Source: CAIOSQ01 sp044359885
Lineage (GTDB): Bacteria; Pseudomonadota; Alphaproteobacteria; CACIAM-22H2
NCBI GenBank assembly: GCA_044359885.1
Contig: JBIKLI010000233.1
Coordinates: 1 to 7,160, forward strand
Reading direction: 5' to 3'
DNA: 7,160 bases
In this document: positions 1-6,740 of the stretch, in pieces
Numbering within the stretch: position 1 is the stretch's first letter
Layout: the number at the start of each line of letters is the position of its first letter
Notes under the pieces: model-generated
Told to the model about the DNA's origin: nothing
Database searches by the model: none
What the model saw: the letters and a program-made list of their open reading frames with translations, nothing else
Made by a program: the position numbers and the translations under genes

Positions 1-337
1 CCAGCGCCGTCATGGCGCCGAACAGCCGGATGTTCTGGAACGTGCGCGCGACGCGGGCGTATTTGCAGATGCGGTGCCCTTCCATCCGCTCGAGCAGGAA
101 CACGCGGTCGCCGCGGCGCATCGCCAGACGGCCGATGGTCGGCTTGTAGAAGCCGGTCAGGCAGTTGAAGACGGTCGTCTTTCCCGCCCCGTTCGGCCCG
201 ATGATCGACGTGATGCTCCGGTCCTGGACCGTGAAGCTGACATCGTCGACGGCGGTCAGGCCGCCGAAGCGCATCGTCAGATGATCGACGGCGAGGATGG
301 CGTCGGGTGGCAGCGATCCGTAGGCGGCGTCGCGCAT
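1..337 (-). CDS. livG: LivG-type ABC transporter ATP-binding protein (5' part only)
   Basis: This is the cytoplasmic ATPase subunit of a branched-chain amino acid-type (HAAT) ABC importer; it hydrolyses ATP to power the LivH/LivM permease pair. Only the first 112 residues lie in the window, and the gene continues past the left edge (the family is usually about 250 residues). The Walker A motif GPNGAGKT is at residues 47-54. The sequence ARTFQNIRLF at 97-106 is the Q-loop region in the form typical of LivG rather than LivF. The ABC signature, Walker B and H-loop are outside the window. The ATG at 337 is only 2 bases beyond the livM stop (TGACCATG), so translation is probably coupled to livM. 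The family is certain from the Walker A and Q-loop context; the amino acid substrate is inferred. Confidence 0.93.
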   Translation of the reverse strand, partial: MRDAAYGSLPPDAILAVDHLTMRFGGLTAVDDVSFTVQDRSITSIIGPNGAGKTTVFNCLTGFYKPTIGRLAMRRGDRVFLLERMEGHRICKYARVARTFQNIRLFGAMTAL

Positions 338-339
338 GG

Positions 340-1686
<1,347 letters not shown>

Positions 1687-1695
1687 TGCGCGTCC

Positions 1696-2613
1696 TCAGA
1701 CCTTTTCCACCTCGGGCCGGCCCAGCAGCCCCGTCGGACGGAAGATCAGGACGACGACCAGGATGACGAAGGTCGCCACGTCCTTGTACTCGACCGAGAA
1801 ATAGGCGGACCAGAATGCCTCAATCAGCCCGATCAGGAGGCCGCCGAGCATCGCCCCCGGCAACGACCCGATGCCGCCGAGGACCGCGGCCGTGAAGGCC
1901 TTCACCCCGGCGAGGAAGCCGATGAAGAAGTCGATGACCCCGTAATACATCGTGATCATCACACCGGCGACGGCGGCGAGTGCTGCCCCCATGACGAAGG
2001 TCAGCGAGATCGTGCGGTCGATGTCGACCCCCAGCAGCGACGCCATCTTCAGGTCCTGCTCGCAGGCACGCTGCGAGCGCCCCAAAGACGTCCTCTGGAT
2101 CAGCAGCGTGAACCCGACCATCAGCGCGACGGTCAGCGCCATGATGATGAGCTGCAGATAGCTGATGGCGACGGTGAAGCCGGCCGCCGATTCCATCAGC
2201 GGGATGTTGCCCTGGACCACTGGCTGCAGCGGCTTGATCTTGGCGCCCTGCGCGATCTGGACGTAGTTCTGCAGGAAGATCGACATGCCGATCGCCGAGA
2301 TCAGCGGCGCCAGCCGGTGCGAGCCCCGCAACGGCCGGTAGGCGACGCGCTCGACGGCCCAGCCATAGGCGGCGGTGAAGAACATCGCCACGAGCAGGAC
2401 CACGACGATGGCCGCGGGCGCCCAGGTCAGCCCCATGATGCCGAGGCCGGTGAAGGCGATGACCGCGATGAATGCGCCGATCATGTAGATTTCGCCGTGA
2501 GCGAAATTGATCATCCCGATGATCCCGTAGACCATCGTGTAGCCGATGGCGATCAGCGCGTAGATCGCGCCGAGCGTCAGGCCGTTGATCAATTGCTGGA
2601 CGAAATACTCCAT
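1696..2613 (-). CDS. livH: LivH-type branched-chain amino acid ABC transporter permease
   Basis: This 305-residue inner-membrane permease is the partner of LivM in a HAAT-family importer. The N-terminus (LINGLTLGAIYALIAIGYTM, 8-27) and the segment GMINFAHGEIYMIGA (33-47) are diagnostic of LivH. The EAA-type loop contacting the ATPase is at about 177-209 (QRACEQDLKMASLLGVDIDR at 181-200). The C-terminus RPTGLLGRPEVEKV is typical. Hydrophobic segments span roughly 10-31, 43-60, 66-85, 103-120, 148-172, 203-222, 235-266 and 279-292. I chose the ATG at 2613 because it starts exactly where the family starts and has GGGAG about 5 bases upstream. An in-frame GTG at 2706 would add 31 unconserved-looking residues. 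The gene leads livM and livG. No binding-protein gene is visible next to it, so the substrate (leucine/isoleucine/valine or something else) is inferred from family only. Confidence 0.95.
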   Translation of the reverse strand: MEYFVQQLINGLTLGAIYALIAIGYTMVYGIIGMINFAHGEIYMIGAFIAVIAFTGLGIMGLTWAPAAIVVVLLVAMFFTAAYGWAVERVAYRPLRGSHRLAPLISAIGMSIFLQNYVQIAQGAKIKPLQPVVQGNIPLMESAAGFTVAISYLQLIIMALTVALMVGFTLLIQRTSLGRSQRACEQDLKMASLLGVDIDRTISLTFVMGAALAAVAGVMITMYYGVIDFFIGFLAGVKAFTAAVLGGIGSLPGAMLGGLLIGLIEAFWSAYFSVEYKDVATFVILVVVLIFRPTGLLGRPEVEKV

Positions 2614-2733
2614 GACGCTCCCTGTTCCCGCATCGCGCGGTGCCGACCTGCTGGCGCCGTCGCGGCAGGATCGTGCCGGAACGCCGTTGATGTGGACAAT
2701 AGCCACGCCCAGAGGCGCGCACCAGGGGCGCGT

Positions 2734-2928
2734 TCAGCCCGTGCCGCCCTTGGCCCGCTTTTCCAGGACATAGACCAGCTTGCGCCGGGCCGCCTCGCGC
2801 AGCGTGAATTCGGCCGCGCCCGCCGGTCCCGTGACCGAGACCTCGATCCCGGTCGCGACGTCCACGGCGGTGGCCTTTGCGACCATGCCGATCCGCCTGA
2901 TTTCGAATATCACGTCGCGTCCGGTCAC
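2734..2928 (-). CDS. Small conserved protein, DUF6898-like
   Basis: This 64-residue protein has no signal peptide and no membrane segment. Residues 5-33 look like a short beta-rich module (DVIFEIRRIGMVAKATAVDV, 5-24, then TGIEVSVTGP), followed by a helical, basic stretch (EFTLREAARRKLVYVLEKR, 40-58). I recall this pattern from short uncharacterised alphaproteobacterial proteins now grouped as DUF6898; that assignment is from memory and moderately certain. Its function is unknown. The GTG at 2928 is the likely start: the protein then begins just ahead of the conserved-looking DVIFE, and AGGTGA sits 9 bases upstream. A second GTG at residue 6 is possible. It is divergent from gcdH across 71 bp and 120 bp upstream of livH in the same direction, so it may be the first gene of the liv transcript. 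Base composition matches its neighbours. Confidence 0.72.
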   Translation of the reverse strand: MTGRDVIFEIRRIGMVAKATAVDVATGIEVSVTGPAGAAEFTLREAARRKLVYVLEKRAKGGTG

Positions 2929-2942
2929 GTGGCGCGATCACC

Positions 2943-2972
2943 TTTCGACCTTTGCCGATGCCGGTCTATATA
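2943..2972 (+). promoter_or_regulatory. Putative gcdH promoter in the divergent gap
   Basis: A TATATA box at 2967-2972 is the only AT-rich hexamer in a very GC-rich gap. TTTCGA at 2943-2948 lies 18 bases upstream as a weak -35 candidate. Transcription would begin near 2979, leaving a short leader that contains the gcdH ribosome binding site GAGGAG (2985-2990, 9 bases before the ATG). Spacing and the -10 match support the call; the -35 is poor, so an activator may be needed. This is inference from sequence alone. Confidence 0.42.
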
Positions 2973-2994
2973 GCGGTTGTCCGCGAGGAGTGAA
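2967..2994 (-). promoter_or_regulatory. Putative opposite-strand promoter sharing the same TATATA box
   Basis: The TATATA at 2967-2972 is self-complementary, so it also reads as a -10 box on the minus strand. There, TTCACT (complement of 2989-2994; 4 of 6 match to TTGACA) lies 16 bases upstream as a -35 candidate. Initiation near 2960 would give a leader of about 30 bases to the GTG at 2928, containing its AGGTGA ribosome binding site. The proposed -35 overlaps the end of the gcdH ribosome binding site, so the two directions would compete. This is a tentative call. Confidence 0.33.
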
Positions 2995-2999
2995 CCGCC

Positions 3000-4211
3000 A
3001 TGAACGCCCACCGAGATGCCCCCTCCCCCGCCAAGTCCGCGCGACCGGCCTTTGTCTGGGAGGATCCGTTCCTGCTCGACGAGGAACTGACCCAGGACGA
3101 GCGGATGATCCGGGACGCCGCACGCCAGTACTGCCAGGAGCGGCTCATGCCCCGGGTGAAGGCCGCGTTCAACGAGGAGCGGACCGATCCGGGCATCTTC
3201 CGCGAGATGGGGGAGATGGGTTTTCTCGGTTCGACGATCGAGGGCTATGGCTGCCCGGGCGTGAACTATGTGTGCTATGGGCTCGTCGCGCGCGAGGTGG
3301 AGCGGGTGGACTCGGGCTATCGCTCGATGATGTCCGTCCAGTCGTCGCTGGTGATGTATCCGATCCACGCCTACGGCACCGAGGCGCAGCGGCAGAAATT
3401 CCTGCCGCGTCTGGCTACGGGCGAATTGATCGGCTGCTTCGGGCTGACCGAACCCGATGCCGGATCGGATCCGGCCGGCATGCGCACCCGCGCCCGCAAG
3501 GTCGCCGGCGGCTACGTGCTGAGCGGGGCGAAGATGTGGATCTCGAATTCGCCGATCGCCGACGTGTTCGTCGTCTGGGCCAAGGACGATGCCGGCGACA
3601 TCCGCGGCTTCGTCCTGGAGAAGGGGATGAAGGGTCTGTCGGCGCCCAAGATCGAGGGCAAGCTCTCGCTGCGGGCATCGGTGACCGGCGAGATCGTCAT
3701 GGACGATGTCGAGGTCGGGGACGATGCGCTGCTTCCTGGGGTCAAGGGACTGAAGGGCCCCTTCGGCTGCCTCAACCGGGCGCGCTACGGCATCGCCTGG
3801 GGCGCGCTCGGTGCGGCGGAATTCTGCTGGCATGCGGCCCGGCGCTACACGATGGAGCGCAAGATGTTCGATCGCCCGCTCGCCCAGACGCAGCTCGTCC
3901 AGAAGAAACTGGCCGACATGCAGACCGAGATCGCCATCGGGATGCAGGCCTGCCTGCGCGCGGGACGCCTCTTCGACGCGGGCAGGCTTGCGCCCGAGAC
4001 GATCAGCCTCATCAAGCGCAATTCATGCGGCAAGGCGCTGGACATCGCGCGCATGGCCCGCGACATGCACGGCGGCAACGGGATCATGGACGAGTATCAC
4101 GTGATGCGCCACGTCATGAACCTGGAGACCGTGAATACCTACGAAGGGACGCACGACGTGCACGCGCTCATTCTCGGGCGGGCGCAGACCGGTCTTCAGG
4201 CGTTCGGATGA
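3000..4211 (+). CDS. gcdH: Glutaryl-CoA dehydrogenase
   Basis: This cytoplasmic FAD-dependent acyl-CoA dehydrogenase oxidises and decarboxylates glutaryl-CoA to crotonyl-CoA in lysine, hydroxylysine and tryptophan catabolism; electrons pass to ETF. It has 403 residues, the normal size for a bacterial GcdH. Family-specific residues are visible. SGYRSMMSVQSS (105-116) carries Arg108 and Ser112, equivalent to human mature Arg94 and Ser98, which bind the distal carboxylate of glutaryl-CoA. CFGLTEPDAGSDP (146-158) is the FAD/substrate loop. The catalytic base is Glu382 in NTYEGTHDVHALILG (379-393), equivalent to human Glu370. MHGGNGI at 356-362 is the C-terminal FAD contact. The ATG at 3000 is preceded by GAGGAG. 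The gene is alone on its strand, divergent from the small gene and convergent with marR across 7 bp. The closest alternative would be another short-chain acyl-CoA dehydrogenase, but the Arg108 region argues strongly against that. Confidence 0.96.
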   Translation: MNAHRDAPSPAKSARPAFVWEDPFLLDEELTQDERMIRDAARQYCQERLMPRVKAAFNEERTDPGIFREMGEMGFLGSTIEGYGCPGVNYVCYGLVAREVERVDSGYRSMMSVQSSLVMYPIHAYGTEAQRQKFLPRLATGELIGCFGLTEPDAGSDPAGMRTRARKVAGGYVLSGAKMWISNSPIADVFVVWAKDDAGDIRGFVLEKGMKGLSAPKIEGKLSLRASVTGEIVMDDVEVGDDALLPGVKGLKGPFGCLNRARYGIAWGALGAAEFCWHAARRYTMERKMFDRPLAQTQLVQKKLADMQTEIAIGMQACLRAGRLFDAGRLAPETISLIKRNSCGKALDIARMARDMHGGNGIMDEYHVMRHVMNLETVNTYEGTHDVHALILGRAQTGLQAFG

Positions 4212-4212
4212 C

Positions 4213-4228
4213 GCGGCCTCACGGCCGC
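4213..4228. terminator. Small inverted repeat at the gcdH/marR convergence
   Basis: A perfect 6-bp GC stem (GCGGCC / GGCCGC) with a 4-base loop (TCAC) spans the 7-bp gap and the last codons of the convergent marR gene, with the marR stop codon in its loop. Its position between two converging genes suggests a bidirectional terminator. Neither side has a run of T, so it does not meet the classical intrinsic terminator pattern. It could act only as an RNA 3'-end stabiliser, or be coincidental in GC-rich DNA. Confidence 0.35.
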
Positions 4229-4659
4229 TGAAGCCCCCAGAAACGATCGACCCCTCGCAGCGACTCGCAGGCCTCTCCCAGGCGCTCGCCGGGCAGGCTC
4301 CTGGCGAGGTTCTGTGCGTGGGAGTCGAAGATCGAGTCGAGCTGCGCATGCAGCGCGAGCCCGGTCTCCGTCAGACGGATGCGGATCGTGCGGCGGTCAT
4401 GCGTCGACCGCGCCTGTGCGATATAGCCCTGCTCGATCAGCTTCTTGAGATTGTAGGAGACATTGGAGCCGAGATAGCATCCGCGCAGGGTCAGTTCGCC
4501 GACCGTCATCTCCTCGTGACCGATATTGTAGAGGATCAGCGCCTGCACGTTGTTGATGTCGCGGATACCGAGACGATCGATCTCGAGCTTCACGACCTCG
4601 AGAAAATTGCGATGCAGTCGCTCGACGAGTGCGATCGTTTCCAGGTACAATTTCTTCAT
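4219..4659 (-). CDS. MarR-family transcriptional regulator, LdtR-like
   Basis: This 146-residue winged helix-turn-helix DNA-binding protein probably acts as a homodimer. Residues 5-45 form the N-terminal dimerisation helices (YLETIALVERLHRNFLEVVK, 5-24). The wHTH follows, with the helix before recognition at MTVGELTLRG (51-60), the recognition helix in GSNVSYNLKKLIEQG (64-78), and the wing at RSTHDRRTIRIRLT (84-97) with the MarR-typical Asp88-Arg89-Arg90. The GSNVSYNLKKL recognition helix and YLETI...VERLHR start resemble alphaproteobacterial LdtR regulators (recalled from Sinorhizobium/Liberibacter work), where effectors and targets concern cell-envelope genes. That resemblance is from memory. 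I chose the ATG at 4659, the family-like start; the longer in-frame version from 4803 overlaps mmsB and adds unconserved residues. The ribosome binding site is weak (GGA about 9 bases upstream). A dyad lies 39 bp before the start. Whether it controls the adjacent valine genes or gcdH is unknown. Confidence 0.88.
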   Translation of the reverse strand: MKKLYLETIALVERLHRNFLEVVKLEIDRLGIRDINNVQALILYNIGHEEMTVGELTLRGCYLGSNVSYNLKKLIEQGYIAQARSTHDRRTIRIRLTETGLALHAQLDSIFDSHAQNLARSLPGERLGEACESLRGVDRFWGLQRP

Positions 4660-4697
4660 TTCGTTGGTTCCGGACCCGTTTGCTGACGCTCCTCGAT

Positions 4698-4723
4698 GAT
4701 TCGCACGAAATGCGTGCCGAATC
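4698..4723 (-). promoter_or_regulatory. Dyad upstream of the marR gene: operator or mmsB terminator hairpin
   Basis: On the minus strand two arms, GATTC-G-GCACG and CGTGCGAATC, face each other across a CATTT loop. They form ten pairs with one bulged G. The dyad lies in the 76-bp gap between the mmsB stop and the marR start. MarR-family proteins usually bind palindromes and often autoregulate, so an operator is plausible. A weak -35-like TTGGAT just upstream and AATCAT just downstream on the minus strand would place it within a promoter. It is followed by no T-run, so a terminator of the valine operon is less likely but possible. Confidence 0.45.
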
Positions 4724-4735
4724 CAACCCCCTCTT

Positions 4736-5623
4736 TCAGCCCTTTCCGGCCAGCAGCCGGATGATGCCCGAAAAATCCTCTCCGCCATGCCCGCCGCCGG
4801 CATGGAGCGCGAACAGCGATTGCGCCACGGCGCCCAGCGGCGTCGCCACTCCGGCGCCGTGGGCAGCCTCCTGGGCGAGTTTCAGGTCCTTGAGCATCAT
4901 GGCGGCGGTGAAGCCGGGAGCGTAGCCGCGGTTGGCGGGGCTCGCGGGAACCGGCCCGGGCACCGGGCAGTACGACGTCAGCGACCAGCATTGACCCGAG
5001 GATTTCGAGGCGATGTCGTAGAGCTTCTGGGCATCCAGTCCCAGGGCCGCGGCCAGATTGAAGGCCTCCGCGACGGCGATCATGGACACGCCGAGGATCA
5101 TGTTGTTGCAGATCTTCGCCGCCTGGCCGGTCCCGGGTCCTCCGGCATGGACGACGTTGCGTCCCATATGCCCGAGCAGCGGCCGCGCCCGGTCGAAGGC
5201 CGCCGGCGATCCGCCGCACATGAAGGTCAGGGTGCCGGCTTCGGCGCCGCCGGTGCCGCCGGACACCGGGGCATCGAGGAAATCCTGCCCACGCGCCGCC
5301 GCCGCCGCCGCCACGTCGCGAGCTGTCGCCACGTCGATCGTCGAGCAGTCGGCGAACAGGGCGCCCGCGGCGCAGTTCGCGACGATCCCGCCGGCCCCCA
5401 GATAGATGTCGCGCACGTGCTGGCCAGCGGGCAGCATGGTCACCACGGCCTCGGCGCCGGCGAGGGCCTCGCGCAGATCCGCGCAGGGCCGACCGCCTGC
5501 CGCAGCGAAACGTTCGAGGTTCGGGGCCTGGATGTCGAAGCCTCCCACGTCGAAGCCGGCCTTGACCAGATTGCGCGCCATCGGCGCGCCCATGTTGCCC
5601 AGTCCGATGAAGGCGATCCGCAT
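4736..5623 (-). CDS. mmsB: 3-Hydroxyisobutyrate dehydrogenase
   Basis: This cytoplasmic NAD-dependent enzyme oxidises 3-hydroxyisobutyrate to methylmalonate semialdehyde in valine degradation. It has 295 residues, typical of the 3-hydroxyacid dehydrogenase family. The Rossmann dinucleotide motif GLGNMG is at 7-12, with Asp30 at the end of the second strand as expected for NAD preference. The substrate-binding segment DAPVSGGTGGAEAGTL is at 117-132. Catalytic Lys170 and Asn174 lie in GQAAKICNNMILG (166-178). The stretch SSGQCWSLTSYCPVPGPVP (208-226) is the signature separating true 3-hydroxyisobutyrate dehydrogenases from tartronate semialdehyde reductases. A Gly/His-rich segment (275-282) precedes the usual DFS near the C-terminus. 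The ATG at 5623 has GGGGAG 8 bases upstream. It is the third visible gene of the valine operon, 48 bp after the hydrolase. Confidence 0.95.
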   Translation of the reverse strand: MRIAFIGLGNMGAPMARNLVKAGFDVGGFDIQAPNLERFAAAGGRPCADLREALAGAEAVVTMLPAGQHVRDIYLGAGGIVANCAAGALFADCSTIDVATARDVAAAAAARGQDFLDAPVSGGTGGAEAGTLTFMCGGSPAAFDRARPLLGHMGRNVVHAGGPGTGQAAKICNNMILGVSMIAVAEAFNLAAALGLDAQKLYDIASKSSGQCWSLTSYCPVPGPVPASPANRGYAPGFTAAMMLKDLKLAQEAAHGAGVATPLGAVAQSLFALHAGGGHGGEDFSGIIRLLAGKG

Positions 5624-5636
5624 CGCAGAGACTCCC

Positions 5637-5651
5637 CAGTTCCTGGAACTG
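5637..5651. promoter_or_regulatory. Perfect 15-bp palindrome just before the mmsB ribosome binding site
   Basis: CAGTTCC and GGAACTG form perfect 7-bp arms around a single central base. On the coding (minus) strand the last G of the palindrome is the first base of the GGGGAG ribosome binding site of mmsB. As DNA it has the shape of a dimeric protein-binding site. As RNA, a hairpin with a smaller stem and wider loop could form next to the ribosome binding site. It may also be chance; no function is shown. Confidence 0.35.
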
Positions 5652-5657
5652 TCCGCC

Positions 5658-5670
5658 GGCGCTTCGCGCC
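5658..5670 (-). other. Compact hairpin directly after the hydrolase stop codon
   Basis: On the minus strand GGCGC-GAA-GCGCC starts one base after the TGA stop of the hydrolase gene. The core GCGAAGC is known as an unusually stable mini-hairpin in DNA. It has no following T-run, so it is not a classical terminator. It could stabilise the 3' end of a processed hydrolase message or attenuate transcription into mmsB. Confidence 0.4.
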
Positions 5671-5671
5671 A

Positions 5672-6736
5672 TCAATGGTCGAAAGTCAGTTCGCCGTCGT
5701 CCAGCGGGGCGACGAGCGCGTCGATCGTCGCGTCGGCGACGTCGCCCAGCCCTGCCGGGCGCCATTTCGGCGCATGATCCTTCTCGACGAGGACCGCGCG
5801 GATCCCCTCGTAGAAATCATGGCCCGCCATGAAACGCTGCATCGCCCGGAACTCGCCGCGCAGGCAGTGTTCGATCTCGTGCCCGTGGTGCTTCTGCAGC
5901 AGACGCAGCGTCGCCTTGAGGCTGGTCGGCGACCGGTGCAGCAGGTCGCCCGCCGTCGCGGCACCCCATTCTCCCTCCTGGCCGAGGGCGACCAGGATGT
6001 CCTCGACCCGCGAGGCCGAGAAGGCGCGGTCGATGCGCGACTGCATCGACGCCAGGGGCGCAGGCCCGGGATCGGCGGCGAAGCGATGGAGCGCCGCCTC
6101 GGGTGCGGCATGGGCGAGCGCGTCGAGCAGCGCGGGCAACTCGGCCGACGGAACGAAATGGGTCGCAAGACCACAGAACATCGCGTCGGCGGCCTTGATC
6201 CGCGCGCCGGTCAGGGCGAGGTAGAGGCCGACCCGGCCAGGCGCACGGTTGAGGAACCAGGTGCCGCCGACATCGGGAAACAGGCCGATGGCGGTTTCAG
6301 GCATCGCCAGGACCGCCCGTTCGGTGACGACACGGTAGCGGCCATGCACCGAGAGGCCGAGCCCTCCGCCCATCGCGATCCCGTCGATCAGCGCGACATA
6401 GGGTTTGGCGTAGCGATGGATGCGCCGGTTGAGCCGGTATTCCTCGAAGAAGAACTCACGGGTCAGCACGTCGGTGCCGCGCCGCCCGGCCTCGTAGACG
6501 GCCCGGACATCGCCGCCGGCGCAGAACGCCTTTTCGCCGGCGCCGCGGATCGCCACCGTATCCACCATGTGGTCGGTCGACCAGGACGCAAGCGCGGGGT
6601 CGAACTGCCGGATCATGCCGAGCGTCAGCGCGTTGAGCGCCCGCGGCCGGTCGAGGGTCACGAGCCCCAACCGCCCGATACGCTCGAAGCTGATCCCCTC
6701 CATGGCCGGGGCGGCCGTCGTCCTGGTCGGATCCAT
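5672..6736 (-). CDS. 3-Hydroxyisobutyryl-CoA hydrolase (enoyl-CoA hydratase/isomerase superfamily)
   Basis: This enzyme hydrolyses 3-hydroxyisobutyryl-CoA to free 3-hydroxyisobutyrate and CoA, the step in valine degradation that keeps methacrylyl-CoA low. It has 354 residues, matching the HIBCH/ECH_2 subgroup rather than the roughly 260-residue hydratases. The crotonase core has the first oxyanion-hole segment at GEKAFCAGGDVRAVYE (67-82) and the second at DGIAMGGGLGLSVHGRYRV (118-136). Catalytic Glu147 and Asp155 lie in MPETAIGLFPDVGGTWFL (145-162). The HIBCH-specific C-terminal part has SPTSLKATLRLL (269-280) and EFRAMQRFMAGHDFYEGIRA (295-314), followed by VEKDHAPKWRP (317-327). The ATG at 6736 is 4 bases past the dehydrogenase stop and has GGGAG 9 bases upstream, inside the end of that gene, so the two are tightly coupled. 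An internal ATG at residue 12 is an alternative start. A plain enoyl-CoA hydratase is unlikely given length and C-terminal motifs. Confidence 0.94.
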   Translation of the reverse strand: MDPTRTTAAPAMEGISFERIGRLGLVTLDRPRALNALTLGMIRQFDPALASWSTDHMVDTVAIRGAGEKAFCAGGDVRAVYEAGRRGTDVLTREFFFEEYRLNRRIHRYAKPYVALIDGIAMGGGLGLSVHGRYRVVTERAVLAMPETAIGLFPDVGGTWFLNRAPGRVGLYLALTGARIKAADAMFCGLATHFVPSAELPALLDALAHAAPEAALHRFAADPGPAPLASMQSRIDRAFSASRVEDILVALGQEGEWGAATAGDLLHRSPTSLKATLRLLQKHHGHEIEHCLRGEFRAMQRFMAGHDFYEGIRAVLVEKDHAPKWRPAGLGDVADATIDALVAPLDDGELTFDH

Positions 6737-6740
6737 CGCT

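Noticed and set aside
2614..2706. Extension of livH to an upstream GTG at 2706
   Set aside because: The 31 added residues do not resemble LivH, and the ATG at 2613 has a good ribosome binding site and the family start. The extension would also cover the likely leader region.
2614..2733. A promoter or terminator in the 120-bp gap between the small gene and livH
   Set aside because: I saw only a 5-bp stem with a 13-base loop, no T-run and no convincing -35/-10 pair. The gap is too GC-rich to call an element by eye.
4688..4696. A strong GAGGAG ribosome binding-like sequence (minus strand) upstream of marR
   Set aside because: It is about 31 bases before the marR ATG, and no in-frame start codon follows at a usable distance. 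It does not define an alternative start or an extra small gene.
4660..4803. Extension of the marR gene to an ATG at 4803
   Set aside because: It would overlap the end of mmsB and add 48 residues of non-MarR character. The MarR fold is complete from 4659.
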